40,058 nt of DNA from CAZKRU01 sp964555235 (GCA_964555235.1 CAZKRU010000038.1:1-40058); one strand, 5' to 3'; numbered from the stretch's first letter, positions 1 to 7,767 are shown. Translations and numbers: made by a program. The notes: a model not told the origin generated them from the sequence alone.

Positions 1-567
1 CTTAGCCACCAGACTGTAAACGAGAAAGACGATCACGGCAGGAATCAGAACAATCCCAAAGACATTGACCCACCCAAACTTCTCAGCCAAACGGGGCGCC
101 AACAACGAATCAATCACCACTCCAATATTCCCCGCTCCTGCCAAACCCAAAACCAACCCCTGCATATTGGGAGGATACCACCGTCCCGCCTGCGGCAACG
201 CGACGGCAAAACTGGCTCCCGCGAATCCAAGAAAAACTCCAACAATCAACGTTAATTCGAAACTCCCCATCTGAGTCAACCAGGCAAAGGCCAATCCCGC
301 CATCACAACGACCTGCGAGAGAAGTCCAGTCCGTTTCGCCCCGATGCGATCAACCAACATTCCCAGAACTAACCGCAAGAGCGCTCCCGATAGAATGGGA
401 ACAGAAACCATGATCCCCTTTTGAGCCGGAGTCAGATGCAAGGTCTGAGCAATCTGCACCCCCAACGGGCCCAACAAGGTCCAGACCATAAAACTAAAAT
501 CAAAATAGAGAAATGCCGCCAACAGCGTCGGAAAATGTCCTTCTGTCTTTAATCGCTTCCAATCCAT
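1..567 (-). CDS. narK: NarK/NasA-type MFS nitrate/nitrite transporter, 3' end outside the window
   Basis: An inner-membrane major facilitator protein of the nitrate/nitrite porter type. The 189 codons present start MDWKRLKTEG and run into hydrophobic helices with the loop motif VDRIGAKR between the second and third helices and a glycine-rich helix (GFAGASFAVALPQAGRWYPP) typical of NarK/NasA. The ATG at 565-567 is preceded by AGGAGC at a normal distance. The gene lies downstream of the porin and nitrate ABC genes on the same strand but has its own upstream region of over 200 bp with a perfect TATAAT. It is probably the high-capacity nitrate importer or nitrite exporter of the assimilation locus; the direction of transport cannot be read from this part. 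The C-terminal half is missing because of the window edge, not because of a mutation. Confidence 0.9.
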   Translation of the reverse strand, partial: MDWKRLKTEGHFPTLLAAFLYFDFSFMVWTLLGPLGVQIAQTLHLTPAQKGIMVSVPILSGALLRLVLGMLVDRIGAKRTGLLSQVVVMAGLAFAWLTQMGSFELTLIVGVFLGFAGASFAVALPQAGRWYPPNMQGLVLGLAGAGNIGVVIDSLLAPRLAEKFGWVNVFGIVLIPAVIVFLVYSLVAK

Positions 568-654
568 CGAGTGCTCCTAGTTCAGGTTGTTAAACCGTGA
601 AAAAAGCACCCCCCATACCAATCCCTCCGAAGTCCGGAAAAATCAATTAATCCC

Positions 655-685
655 ATTCATAGATTATATGAAATCCATGAATTTC
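655..685 (-). promoter_or_regulatory. Promoter and operator-like inverted repeat upstream of narK
   Basis: On the minus strand a perfect TATAAT (663-668) lies about 100 bases before the narK start codon, with a poor -35 candidate 16-17 bases upstream. A perfect inverted repeat, TTCATA (656-661) and TATGAA (667-672) spaced by five bases, covers the -10 box, and a second ATGAAT half-site lies at 677-682. Related TTCAT/ATGAA half-sites occur at the start of the LysR gene (7826-7845), so the same regulator may bind both. The assignment to the LysR protein is an inference. Confidence 0.5.
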
Positions 686-716
686 AATAACCGATAATCC
701 CCCTATTCCAAATGGC

Positions 717-800
717 GATGGCGTTGATTTCGCCTGAGACTGGATCCATCGATCCCGCCCGACAAAACCAACGCCATCTGTGAATCCTGGAGGAATTCAC
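717..800 (-). promoter_or_regulatory. Structured intergenic region after the porin gene
   Basis: Two inverted repeats follow the porin stop codon. A near-palindrome at 780-800 pairs GTGAAT with ATTCAC, and a perfect 10-bp stem pairs GATGGCGTTG (717-726) with CAACGCCATC (769-778) across a 42-base loop. Neither is followed by a U-run on the minus strand, so a standard intrinsic terminator is not supported. The region could stabilise or process the transcript between the porin and narK. I searched it for the paired hexaloop hairpins of an ANTAR/NasT leader and did not find a convincing match. Confidence 0.4.
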
Positions 801-2381
801 TTAGAACTTGAGCACACTCTGCACGTAGAAGAAATCCGCATCATCTCCCGCCGGAGTCGGAGCCCCGTTGGACGAGGGATTCGTCGCCGAGGCCGAAGAG
901 ACCGCCGTATTCTGGGTCTGCTGGAGATAATCTCCCGCGAAGAAGTGACTGTACCCCACAAGGAAGTTCAACCACTTGGAATACGCATACGTTGCCGTCA
1001 GATCAACTTCATGACCGACGTACGAATTCGCATTTCGCGCATTGGCATTAGCCGCACGAACCTGGCTCACTCCGTTTGCTCGATACAACGCATCACTCGT
1101 ATCCGCCAACCAGAAGAAGTGGTGATCCATCTTCAACGTGATCTTCGTCGAGGGCTTCGCGCTGACAGTATAGGCAAAGTTATGAATATTCTTCCACGAC
1201 ACCACGTCCATATAACCGTAGAACTTGTGGTTCGTGTGAAAGAGATTCATGAAGGTCCCGCTCCGCCCATCCGTCGAGTCTCCGTCGCCTGAAGCGTAGT
1301 TGTACTCCACTCCAAAGCGCGGAGTCCACGGGGCCAACTCCCAATTATATCCTCCCTGAGCGTGCGTCGCAAAGGCACTCAGATCCTGAGCCCCCGAGGC
1401 CGCCGGATTCAGCGTCGCCGTTCCTTGAATCGAACCAACCTCACCGGTTTGATAGGCCCCTTCGAATTCGTAATCAAATCCCTTCAGACGTCCCGTGGAA
1501 GTCGATTGTACGCGACCTCCGATCGTCAAGACCTCCTGATCAATATCATACGGAGTGTTCACCGCTCCACCCGCCGTCCGATACTCCGGATTATTGCGAG
1601 TCTTGTCGCGATACAACACATACGCTTCCGTTTTCTGGAAGGAGATGATTTTCGAGCTCGCATAAACCCCAGTAAACAGGTCGCGACTATCGGATTCATT
1701 AAATGCGAACCGGTCTGTAGAGCCATTCTCATAGCCCTCCACCGTCACCACATTTCCCATGAACCAATCAACGGTCGTTTTACTGTTTGCATGGGTGTAC
1801 TGAAGCTTCATGGCATCGAACGTACGACCCAAGTTGTTCCAGTCAAATCCACCAATCAACCGCTCATCTCCATAGCTCAGTACCTGACGACCAAAGCGTC
1901 CGGTCAGTGGAAATTTTTCCACATTTCCAACATCGAGATAACCCTGGTAGAGATCGAACGTATCATCCCCTTCCGCTCCAAAGATGAACGGTTCATCCTG
2001 ACGATCTGAATCGATTTCCCGCGCGTCCTGTCCTTGCGCGTATATCTTCGCCCATTCGTTAACTTTCACCAGAACTCCCAAACGAAAACGTTGATGAAAA
2101 TAGACGTCGTCCGTTTTATGATTTCGCGAATCATTAAAATCGAAGTTGTTATTTCGCATCTCCATTCGAAACCGATTTTGAACATCAAAAGTCACACGGC
2201 CGTTTGCAAAAGCAATCGGATCTCCTGGTTTCCAAGAGGGTTTATCCGCTGTCACCGGAATATTTGCATTAATAATCGGGTTCTTTAAGTCCGTCGCATA
2301 TGCGTCCGCAGCATGAAGTCCCGACGTCCATCCGACGAGGGCCATCGCCATCACCGGAATCATCGTTTTCATTTTTTTCAT
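801..2381 (-). CDS. Outer-membrane beta-barrel porin, alginate-export family type
   Basis: A 526-residue predicted outer-membrane protein. It begins MKKMKTMIPVMAMALVGWTS and has a cleavable signal peptide ending near LHAADA. The rest alternates short polar and aromatic strands (FRMEMRNNNFDF, VYFHQRFRLGVLVKV, FLVGYSHFFAGDYL) and ends VQSVLKF with the terminal phenylalanine of beta-barrels. The start at 2381 was chosen because AAGGAGG sits just upstream; the reading frame is open further but that extension lacks a signal. The body resembles the Alginate_exp family, whose members are often simply porins. It lies 80 bases after the second nitrate ATPase gene, so the likely role is passage of nitrate or another anion across the outer membrane, not alginate secretion. 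No alginate genes are present. The substrate is inferred from context only. Confidence 0.8.
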   Translation of the reverse strand: MKKMKTMIPVMAMALVGWTSGLHAADAYATDLKNPIINANIPVTADKPSWKPGDPIAFANGRVTFDVQNRFRMEMRNNNFDFNDSRNHKTDDVYFHQRFRLGVLVKVNEWAKIYAQGQDAREIDSDRQDEPFIFGAEGDDTFDLYQGYLDVGNVEKFPLTGRFGRQVLSYGDERLIGGFDWNNLGRTFDAMKLQYTHANSKTTVDWFMGNVVTVEGYENGSTDRFAFNESDSRDLFTGVYASSKIISFQKTEAYVLYRDKTRNNPEYRTAGGAVNTPYDIDQEVLTIGGRVQSTSTGRLKGFDYEFEGAYQTGEVGSIQGTATLNPAASGAQDLSAFATHAQGGYNWELAPWTPRFGVEYNYASGDGDSTDGRSGTFMNLFHTNHKFYGYMDVVSWKNIHNFAYTVSAKPSTKITLKMDHHFFWLADTSDALYRANGVSQVRAANANARNANSYVGHEVDLTATYAYSKWLNFLVGYSHFFAGDYLQQTQNTAVSSASATNPSSNGAPTPAGDDADFFYVQSVLKF

Positions 2382-2461
2382 TCCATCCTCCTTGAGTTTT
2401 AATTTAAAGTTTTGATTTCGTTTCTGTCTTGTTTCCATTTTGTCACGTAGCGTTCCCATTT

Positions 2462-3337
2462 TCATCGGCTCCCCACCATTTCATACACCCCGTTCGTTTC
2501 CGAAAGACGGATCGGCTCCGGATCCCGGAAAGGGGGCGGATTCTCCATCTTGCTCGGACGATGATGCGAACGCTCTTCGAGGAACGTGATCAGATATTCC
2601 CGAAGCTCGTAATAGACGGGGTCCTCCATGATCGCCTTCCGGTCTCGAGGCCGTGCGAAGGGGACTTTCACGATATCGCCCACTTCCGCCTCTGGTCCAT
2701 CCGTCATCATAATGATTCGATCCGAAAGAAAAATCGCCTCATCCACATCATGAGTCACCATCAGTGCGGTTTTACGATCCTTGCGCCAAAGACTTAGCAA
2801 AACCTGTTGTAACTCGTAACGCGTCAGACTGTCCAACATCCCGAACGGCTCATCCAAGAGCAACATCTTGGGACTCAGTGCAAAGGCTCGAGCAATCCCG
2901 ACCCGTTGACGCATTCCAGAAGAGAGTTCGCTCGGACGCTTTTGCATCGAATCTCCCAAACCGACGACGGTTAGAAAATATTCCGCAATCTCCCGTCGCT
3001 CATCAGCCGAAGCCGTGTAATAAACTTGATCCACTCCCAGCATCACGTTTTCAAAGGCCGTCAGCCAAGGCAACAAACAGGGAGCTTGAAAAACCACCCC
3101 CCGATCCGGCCCCGCACCACGCACTTCACGTCCCGCCAAAATGACCGCTCCGCTACTGAGCTCGCTCAGCCCTGCCAAAATGGAAAGAACCGTCGATTTG
3201 CCACAACCCGAGTGGCCAATCAGTGTCACAAATTCTCCCTGGGGAATCGAAAGATTGAAATCCCTCACAATCACCGCTTCGCCCTTTGGGGTCGGATAAA
3301 TTTTAGTCAGGTTTGAAATTTCCAGATAGGGTTTCAT
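2462..3337 (-). CDS. nrtD: Nitrate ABC transporter ATP-binding protein, NrtD type, with LSSGM signature
   Basis: A cytoplasmic ATPase of the nitrate/sulfonate/taurine importer family, 291 residues. Walker A is GHSGCGKST (41-49), the Q-loop glutamine is in VVFQAP (about 84), Walker B is LLLLDEP (about 158-164) and the H-loop histidine is H196 in VTHDVDEA. The ABC signature reads LSSGMRQR (138-145) where LSGGM is usual. The C-terminal 60 residues after the NrtC/D-type segment ARPRDRKAI form a short polar tail. It overlaps the upstream ATPase gene by four bases (ATGA), so the two are translationally coupled and probably form a heterodimer under NrtB. Homology to NrtC/NrtD is clear; which of the two names fits better is not. 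Confidence 0.92.
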   Translation of the reverse strand: MKPYLEISNLTKIYPTPKGEAVIVRDFNLSIPQGEFVTLIGHSGCGKSTVLSILAGLSELSSGAVILAGREVRGAGPDRGVVFQAPCLLPWLTAFENVMLGVDQVYYTASADERREIAEYFLTVVGLGDSMQKRPSELSSGMRQRVGIARAFALSPKMLLLDEPFGMLDSLTRYELQQVLLSLWRKDRKTALMVTHDVDEAIFLSDRIIMMTDGPEAEVGDIVKVPFARPRDRKAIMEDPVYYELREYLITFLEERSHHRPSKMENPPPFRDPEPIRLSETNGVYEMVGSR

Positions 3338-4257
3338 GAGAGCACCTCGACGGTTTCACGTTGTTCCTCACCTTTGCGCTTCGGACGCTTCCGCATTCCC
3401 CAAAGCCCCTGCACGGGTGCCTCCAAATCCTCGGGTTCCACCGTCGGCAACCGAAGCTTCTTTTCCATGGTGGTCTTGTTTCGCGATTCACCACTACTCA
3501 AGAGGTAATCAACGACCTCTTTGCGAATCGATTTGAAATGAGGATCGTGATTGATCGCCTTCCTATCACGCGGCCTCGGAATTTCCACCGGGATCGATGG
3601 CCCGAGCGTGGCATTAGGACCTGCTCCAAGCGGTATAATCCGGTCCGCCAACAATATTCCTTCATCGACATCATTGGTAATCAGAAGAACCGTCTTCCTT
3701 TCCTGAGACCAGATATTTGAGATTTCATCCTGAAGTGTTGATCGCGTCAACGCATCCAAAGCGCTGAGCGGTTCGTCGAGTAATAAAATCTGGGGACTCA
3801 TCGCCAAGGCTCGTGCCACACTGACGCGCTGACGCATCCCTCCAGAGAGCTCGTGCGGACGCTTCTCGCGAGCGGGAGTCAGATTCACCATCGCAATGTA
3901 TTTCATCGCATGCGCATCCCGTTCCATCTCCGTTTTTTCCGGAAAGATTTCATCCACCGCCAAACGAATATTTTCGTAAACACTCAGCCACGGAAGCAGG
4001 GAGTAATTTTGAAAGACCACTCCTCGATCCGGTCCCGCTCCGGTCACCGGTTTCCCGTTGAGCGAAATCGTCCCCGTGTCCGGAGCAATCAATCCGGCTA
4101 ACATCGAAATCAACGTTGTTTTTCCCGCTCCGGAGTAGCCGACGATCGCCAGAAATTCGCCCTCCTGAATCTCCAAGTTGATATCACGCAAGACAGGCGC
4201 CCATCCACTGAGGGATTGATACCCTTTGCTGACTTCTTTTATTTCCAGAAATGCCAT
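3334..4257 (-). CDS. nrtC: Nitrate ABC transporter ATP-binding protein, NrtC/NrtD type, with Asn in the H-loop
   Basis: Second ATPase of the nitrate importer, 307 residues. Walker A is GYSGAGKTT (40-48), the signature is canonical LSGGMRQR (137-144) and Walker B is LLLLDEPLSALD. The switch histidine is replaced: the H-loop reads LLITNDVDEG with N195. The family-typical segment PRPRDRKAI follows near residue 230. A 60-residue basic and acidic tail follows, but it is not the NrtA-like C-terminal domain found on cyanobacterial NrtC; that domain is instead a separate gene here (6609-7739). The gene starts 9 bases after nrtB ends and overlaps the next ATPase by four bases. The Asn could lower hydrolysis at one site of the heterodimer. 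Confidence 0.9.
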   Translation of the reverse strand: MAFLEIKEVSKGYQSLSGWAPVLRDINLEIQEGEFLAIVGYSGAGKTTLISMLAGLIAPDTGTISLNGKPVTGAGPDRGVVFQNYSLLPWLSVYENIRLAVDEIFPEKTEMERDAHAMKYIAMVNLTPAREKRPHELSGGMRQRVSVARALAMSPQILLLDEPLSALDALTRSTLQDEISNIWSQERKTVLLITNDVDEGILLADRIIPLGAGPNATLGPSIPVEIPRPRDRKAINHDPHFKSIRKEVVDYLLSSGESRNKTTMEKKLRLPTVEPEDLEAPVQGLWGMRKRPKRKGEEQRETVEVLS

Positions 4258-4266
4258 ATTTTCTCC

Positions 4267-5034
4267 TTAAGCCGCCCGGAAGCGACTTTCGATCATGCTC
4301 ATTCCTCGATCCAAAACAAAACCGACGACCCCAATCGTCAGGATGCAAAGAATGATATTCTCATAAATCAGGCTGTTGTACCCATCCCAGAGAAATCCAC
4401 CGACGCCTGGAGCCCCTGTCAGCATTTCCGCAGCAACAATCACCAACCACGCAATTCCGAGGCTCAACCGAAATCCAGTGAACATATAAGGCAGCGTCGC
4501 AGGAATCAGCACCTTGAACAAAGTTTTGGACCGAGAGAGCTTCAATACCTTGGCAACATTAAGATAGTCCTGAGGAATCGAGCGAACGCCGACCGCCGTA
4601 TTCAAAACCGTCGGCCACATCGCGCAGACCGCAATGGTGAAAATCGCTGAAGGTTCTGATTTTTGAAAAAGAACCAATCCCAACGGAAGCCACGCCAACG
4701 GTGAAACTGGTCGTAATACTTGAATAATCGGATCGAAGCACTTAGTAAAAGCCTTTGAAAGTCCAAGAAAAAACCCAAGCGGAGTTCCAATAACCAAAGC
4801 AATCGCGTATCCCTTGGCCACCAAAATCAGCGAATACCAAGTAAACCGCAAAATCCCCTGATCAAGTTCCCCTCGCTTCGCAAACGGTTCCAGAATGTAA
4901 AGCTTACTGACGTTCCACGTTTTAATCGGGGACGGAAGTTTCGTCTCTGGAAGCGCACTCAGAAACGCCCAGAATACCAACAGCACCACCGCACCCACTA
5001 ACGGTAAAAGTAAATGATCCCATTTCAATTTCAT
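4267..5034 (-). CDS. nrtB: Nitrate ABC transporter permease NrtB
   Basis: Inner-membrane permease of 255 residues. It has an N-terminal helix (LLLPLVGAVVLLVFWAFL), further membrane segments at about 70-92, 107-125, 131-147 and 185-205, and a last one near 230-245. The EAA-type cytoplasmic loop that docks the ATPases is visible near residues 155-180 (DYLNVAKVLKLSRSKTLFKVLIPATLPYMFTGF, seen in parts). RPVSPLAWLPLGLVLF is a hallmark of NrtB/SsuC-type permeases. Its start overlaps the stop of the upstream small membrane gene by four bases, so translation is coupled. It should pair as a homodimer with the two ATPases and receive nitrate from NrtA. Confidence 0.93.
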   Translation of the reverse strand: MKLKWDHLLLPLVGAVVLLVFWAFLSALPETKLPSPIKTWNVSKLYILEPFAKRGELDQGILRFTWYSLILVAKGYAIALVIGTPLGFFLGLSKAFTKCFDPIIQVLRPVSPLAWLPLGLVLFQKSEPSAIFTIAVCAMWPTVLNTAVGVRSIPQDYLNVAKVLKLSRSKTLFKVLIPATLPYMFTGFRLSLGIAWLVIVAAEMLTGAPGVGGFLWDGYNSLIYENIILCILTIGVVGFVLDRGMSMIESRFRAA

Positions 5035-5309
5035 GATTTTATCCTCATTGCATCCAACTGTTGTTCAACATACGTCTCTGCCGCCGCATAAAAGGCGACC
5101 GCGAAAGTCACCATCGGCGTCAAAATCGTCTTCGCCACCACCATCCGGGTCACCTGACCGCTCCACCAATAATCCCCCTGATTCAATCCAACTTGAACCG
5201 CTCCAACCCAAAGCGTGATCTTCGCGGCACGGCGCCAGACGGAGACTTGCCGGAGGGAATTCCTCCAGAGTTCTGACCGCATGGACGCCGTTGCCGCGAG
5301 AGAGTTCAT
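5031..5309 (-). CDS. nrtS: Small membrane protein resembling the nitrate transporter NrtS
   Basis: A 92-residue protein with two hydrophobic segments (about 31-44 and 59-80) separated by the motif LNQGDYWWSG. NrtS is a described family of small two-helix nitrate transporters of roughly this length, with a conserved Asn-(His/Gln)-Gly-Asp stretch after the first helix and a Pro-containing second helix (here TILTPMVTFAVAFY). The match is from memory of the family and was not searched. The gene sits between nrtA and nrtB, starts three bases past the nrtA stop codon and overlaps nrtB by four bases. It therefore belongs to the nitrate operon and is made in step with the permease. It could act as an independent low-affinity nitrate/nitrite carrier or as an accessory subunit. 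A shadow origin is unlikely given the tight coupling. Confidence 0.7.
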   Translation of the reverse strand: MNSLAATASMRSELWRNSLRQVSVWRRAAKITLWVGAVQVGLNQGDYWWSGQVTRMVVAKTILTPMVTFAVAFYAAAETYVEQQLDAMRIKS

Positions 5310-5312
5310 CCA

Positions 5313-6590
5313 TTAACCTTTCAGATTATTAACCTCAAATCCCTTGGCGTAGGCTTCAGGATTTGCCGGATCAAAGGTCTTTCCGTCAAAGAGCGTTTCT
5401 GCCTTTGCATCGACTCCGCCATGAGCGTAACCGATCTCCTTCATCGCTTCTTCGTAGATATCACCACGCATCACTTGCTTCGCGATTCCGTCGTAATCCG
5501 GAGCCCCTTCAACCATTCCCCACCGCCGATACTGTGTGAGAAACCACTTGGCGTACTTCGCTTGAGGATAATTACAATTGCGATCGTGGAAGATCATGTA
5601 GTTCGGATCTTTTTTCTTCCGACCGTCAGCGTAATCGTAAATTCCGAGCATTCGCTGCAGAATGATTTCCTTCGGGCAGTTGATATAAGTCGCTTGCGAA
5701 ACGATGTCACAGGCCTCAGAACGATTGTCGAGATTATCAAGCCATATACTCGCTTCGTGCACCGCCTTCAGAGCCGCCTTCACTGTTTTCGGATTCTTCG
5801 CTGCAAAATCCGCCGTAAAGGCAAAGACTTTTTCCGGATGATCCTTCCACATTTCCTGCGTCGTAATTGCTGTATAACCAATTCCTTCATCAATCGCCCG
5901 AAGATTCCACGGCTCACCCACACAAAATCCGTCCATCTTATCGATCTTCATATTCGCCACCATTTGAGGCGGCGGAATCGTCGGCAAGGAGACATCTTTA
6001 TCCGGATTGATTCCTCCTGCGCCTAAATAATAGCGCATCCACATCGCATGCGTTCCAGGAGGAAATGTCATCGCAAAGGCAAGTGGTTTCCCCGCCGCCT
6101 TTGCTGCATCAACCAACGGCTTCAACGCCTTCGGATCCGCCGCAACCTTTCCTTTCAATGCTTTCTTTATCGTGATCGCCTGACCATTTCGATTCAGAAG
6201 CCACGGAATCACCATCGGTTTCTTGGGAGAACCTAAAAGTCCCATCGTCGACGCAATCGGCATCCCGATCAGCATGTGCGTCCCCTGAATATCTCCATTG
6301 GAAAGTCCGTCACGAACCGCCGCCCAACTCGCCTGCTTGGCAATCGTCGACTGAATTCCATATTTTTTAAATAATCCCTGCTCGTGTGCAATCACCAGTG
6401 GCGAACAATCCGTGAGCGCAATCATTCCCATTTTTAGACTGCTGACTTCAGGCCCTTCTGCAGCATACGCCGCCCCCATCCAGCCCTTGGGCATCCCCGC
6501 CAGTAACGCGGTGGCACCAATGCCATGCAGGGTTGATTTCAAAAAGGCTCGCCGGGCGATGCCTGATTTTTGCTCATTTACTTTCATCAT
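5313..6590 (-). CDS. nrtA: Nitrate-binding protein NrtA with Tat-type signal
   Basis: Periplasmic substrate-binding protein of the NrtA/CmpA family, 425 residues. The N-terminus holds a twin-arginine export signal (ARRAFLKS, residues 12-19, then a hydrophobic stretch and AAYAAE), so it is probably exported folded. Residues expected to line the nitrate site are present: W89 in ASWAAVRDG, Q137 in NRNGQAIT, H181 in PPGTHAMW and K254 in HPEKVF; these correspond by eye to the Trp, Gln, His and Lys of cyanobacterial NrtA. AAGGAGAG precedes the first of two adjacent ATG codons. It lies 18 bases after the NasS-like gene and three bases before the NrtS-like start. Nitrate, rather than bicarbonate, is favoured by the NarK and NrtS neighbours. 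Confidence 0.94.
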   Translation of the reverse strand: MMKVNEQKSGIARRAFLKSTLHGIGATALLAGMPKGWMGAAYAAEGPEVSSLKMGMIALTDCSPLVIAHEQGLFKKYGIQSTIAKQASWAAVRDGLSNGDIQGTHMLIGMPIASTMGLLGSPKKPMVIPWLLNRNGQAITIKKALKGKVAADPKALKPLVDAAKAAGKPLAFAMTFPPGTHAMWMRYYLGAGGINPDKDVSLPTIPPPQMVANMKIDKMDGFCVGEPWNLRAIDEGIGYTAITTQEMWKDHPEKVFAFTADFAAKNPKTVKAALKAVHEASIWLDNLDNRSEACDIVSQATYINCPKEIILQRMLGIYDYADGRKKKDPNYMIFHDRNCNYPQAKYAKWFLTQYRRWGMVEGAPDYDGIAKQVMRGDIYEEAMKEIGYAHGGVDAKAETLFDGKTFDPANPEAYAKGFEVNNLKG

Positions 6591-6608
6591 TCTCTCCTTG
6601 GGTTTGAG

Positions 6609-7739
6609 TTAAATTGGTAAAAAATTTAGGGATAATTCCTTGAGGGATTTTCGTTCAGGTTTGCTTTCTTTTTCCGGAGCCGAAACTTGACGGTTCAAGC
6701 TTTTCAAGCGCTCGCACGTCTGCTCGTAAAGATCCATTCGGAAAACGCGGCTGAGAAGTTCGTAACGATTTACAAGATGACCATGAATCAACTCGTGCTC
6801 CTCCATCTGCTCCAACAACCAATGCATCCGGTGTAAATCCGGCGCATTGGCGCCATCCCGGGAAAAGACCATGAAGTCCGGGATGATTCGAAAATTCCCC
6901 ATTCCATCCTCAAAAGGTCCGCAAAGACTTCGACGCAACAGCCGACTGGGAATCCGCACATAAGCCGTTTTGGAAAGCACCTCTGCAATCTCACTGCGAT
7001 GCTCTTCCTGATCGCACCATAAGCACGCCTCCAGAAGCGCCGCACGCAACCGGGCATGCTCTTCCGCGCGCTCCATCTCAAACGATTCCCGAACAAGTAA
7101 AACTTTCTCCGGATGCTCCCGGCATAACTCCGGGCTGATCGCAACACTCACACCACTTCCTTGATCAATGGCCACGCTTCCCCAAGGCTCACCCGCACAA
7201 AATCCATCAATATTCCCCAATCGAAGATTCTCCGCCATTTGCGGAGGCGGCAGCACTGCGATCCGAACATCCTTGCGAGGATCCAACCCCTCGGCACGCA
7301 GCCATTTTAAAAGAAGAAAATAGTGAGAGGAAGTCAGCGAGACGACTCCCAGCGTGGGACGCTCGATCCGCTTACGAATCACTTCCGCCACCGAACCGGG
7401 CCGGGCTCCCTCTTTCCAAAGCCTTTGAGAAATCACAATCGTATTGCCATGACGACTCAAGACCAACCCGGTCAAGGCTGGAGTCGGATGACATCCAATC
7501 CCCAACGTCATCGCCAAGGAAAGCCCTCCGGCAGCATGCGCTGCATCGAGTTCACCAAAAATCAGTTTCTCCCGAATCGAAGCCCACCCAAATTCCCGCT
7601 GAAGCTTGACGCGAATTCCATGACGCTTGAAAATGCCAAACTCCTGCGCCACCACCAACGGGGCGCAGTCGACCAAAGGAACAAAACCGACGCGAAGGTC
7701 CGCTCGAAAAATTCCTTGAGATTTTGTATTTGCACTCAT
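6609..7739 (-). CDS. nasS: Signal-less NrtA homologue, NasS-like nitrate sensor
   Basis: A 376-residue NrtA-family protein starting MSANTKSQGIFRADLRVGFVPLVDCAPL with no signal peptide, hence cytoplasmic. It keeps the ligand-site pattern: W52 in FGWASIRE, N99 in SRHGNTIVIS, H139 in LTSSHYFL, K212 in EHPEKVLL, and PPPQMAENL. NasS proteins have this form and, in characterised proteobacteria, bind nitrate and release the RNA-binding antiterminator NasT. It is also like the domain fused to cyanobacterial NrtC. The frame is open to 7907, but that extension runs into the divergent LysR gene; ATG at 7739 aligns with the mature start of NrtA, and ATG at 7772 is an alternative. No NasT gene is in the window. 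It is the first gene of the nitrate operon. Confidence 0.8.
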   Translation of the reverse strand: MSANTKSQGIFRADLRVGFVPLVDCAPLVVAQEFGIFKRHGIRVKLQREFGWASIREKLIFGELDAAHAAGGLSLAMTLGIGCHPTPALTGLVLSRHGNTIVISQRLWKEGARPGSVAEVIRKRIERPTLGVVSLTSSHYFLLLKWLRAEGLDPRKDVRIAVLPPPQMAENLRLGNIDGFCAGEPWGSVAIDQGSGVSVAISPELCREHPEKVLLVRESFEMERAEEHARLRAALLEACLWCDQEEHRSEIAEVLSKTAYVRIPSRLLRRSLCGPFEDGMGNFRIIPDFMVFSRDGANAPDLHRMHWLLEQMEEHELIHGHLVNRYELLSRVFRMDLYEQTCERLKSLNRQVSAPEKESKPERKSLKELSLNFLPI

Positions 7740-7743
7740 TTTC

Positions 7744-7767
7744 TTCACGAAGGAGTGAAAAGCACTC
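7744..7767 (-). promoter_or_regulatory. Two overlapping hairpins before the NasS-like start codon
   Basis: On the minus-strand transcript two short stems share bases: GAGTG/CACTC (from 7767 to 7753, five-base loop) and TTCAC/GTGAA (7759 to 7744, six-base loop TCCTTC). They cannot form together, and the second ends a few bases before the ATG at 7739. This could be a small translational switch for the operon. The hexaloop lacks the A-first, G-fourth pattern of ANTAR targets, so NasT binding is not indicated. If translation starts at 7772 the stems are coding. Confidence 0.25.

Noticed and set aside
717..800. Intrinsic terminator or NasT leader after the porin gene
   Set aside because: No U-run follows either stem on the minus strand, and no paired hexaloops with A in first and G in fourth position were found.
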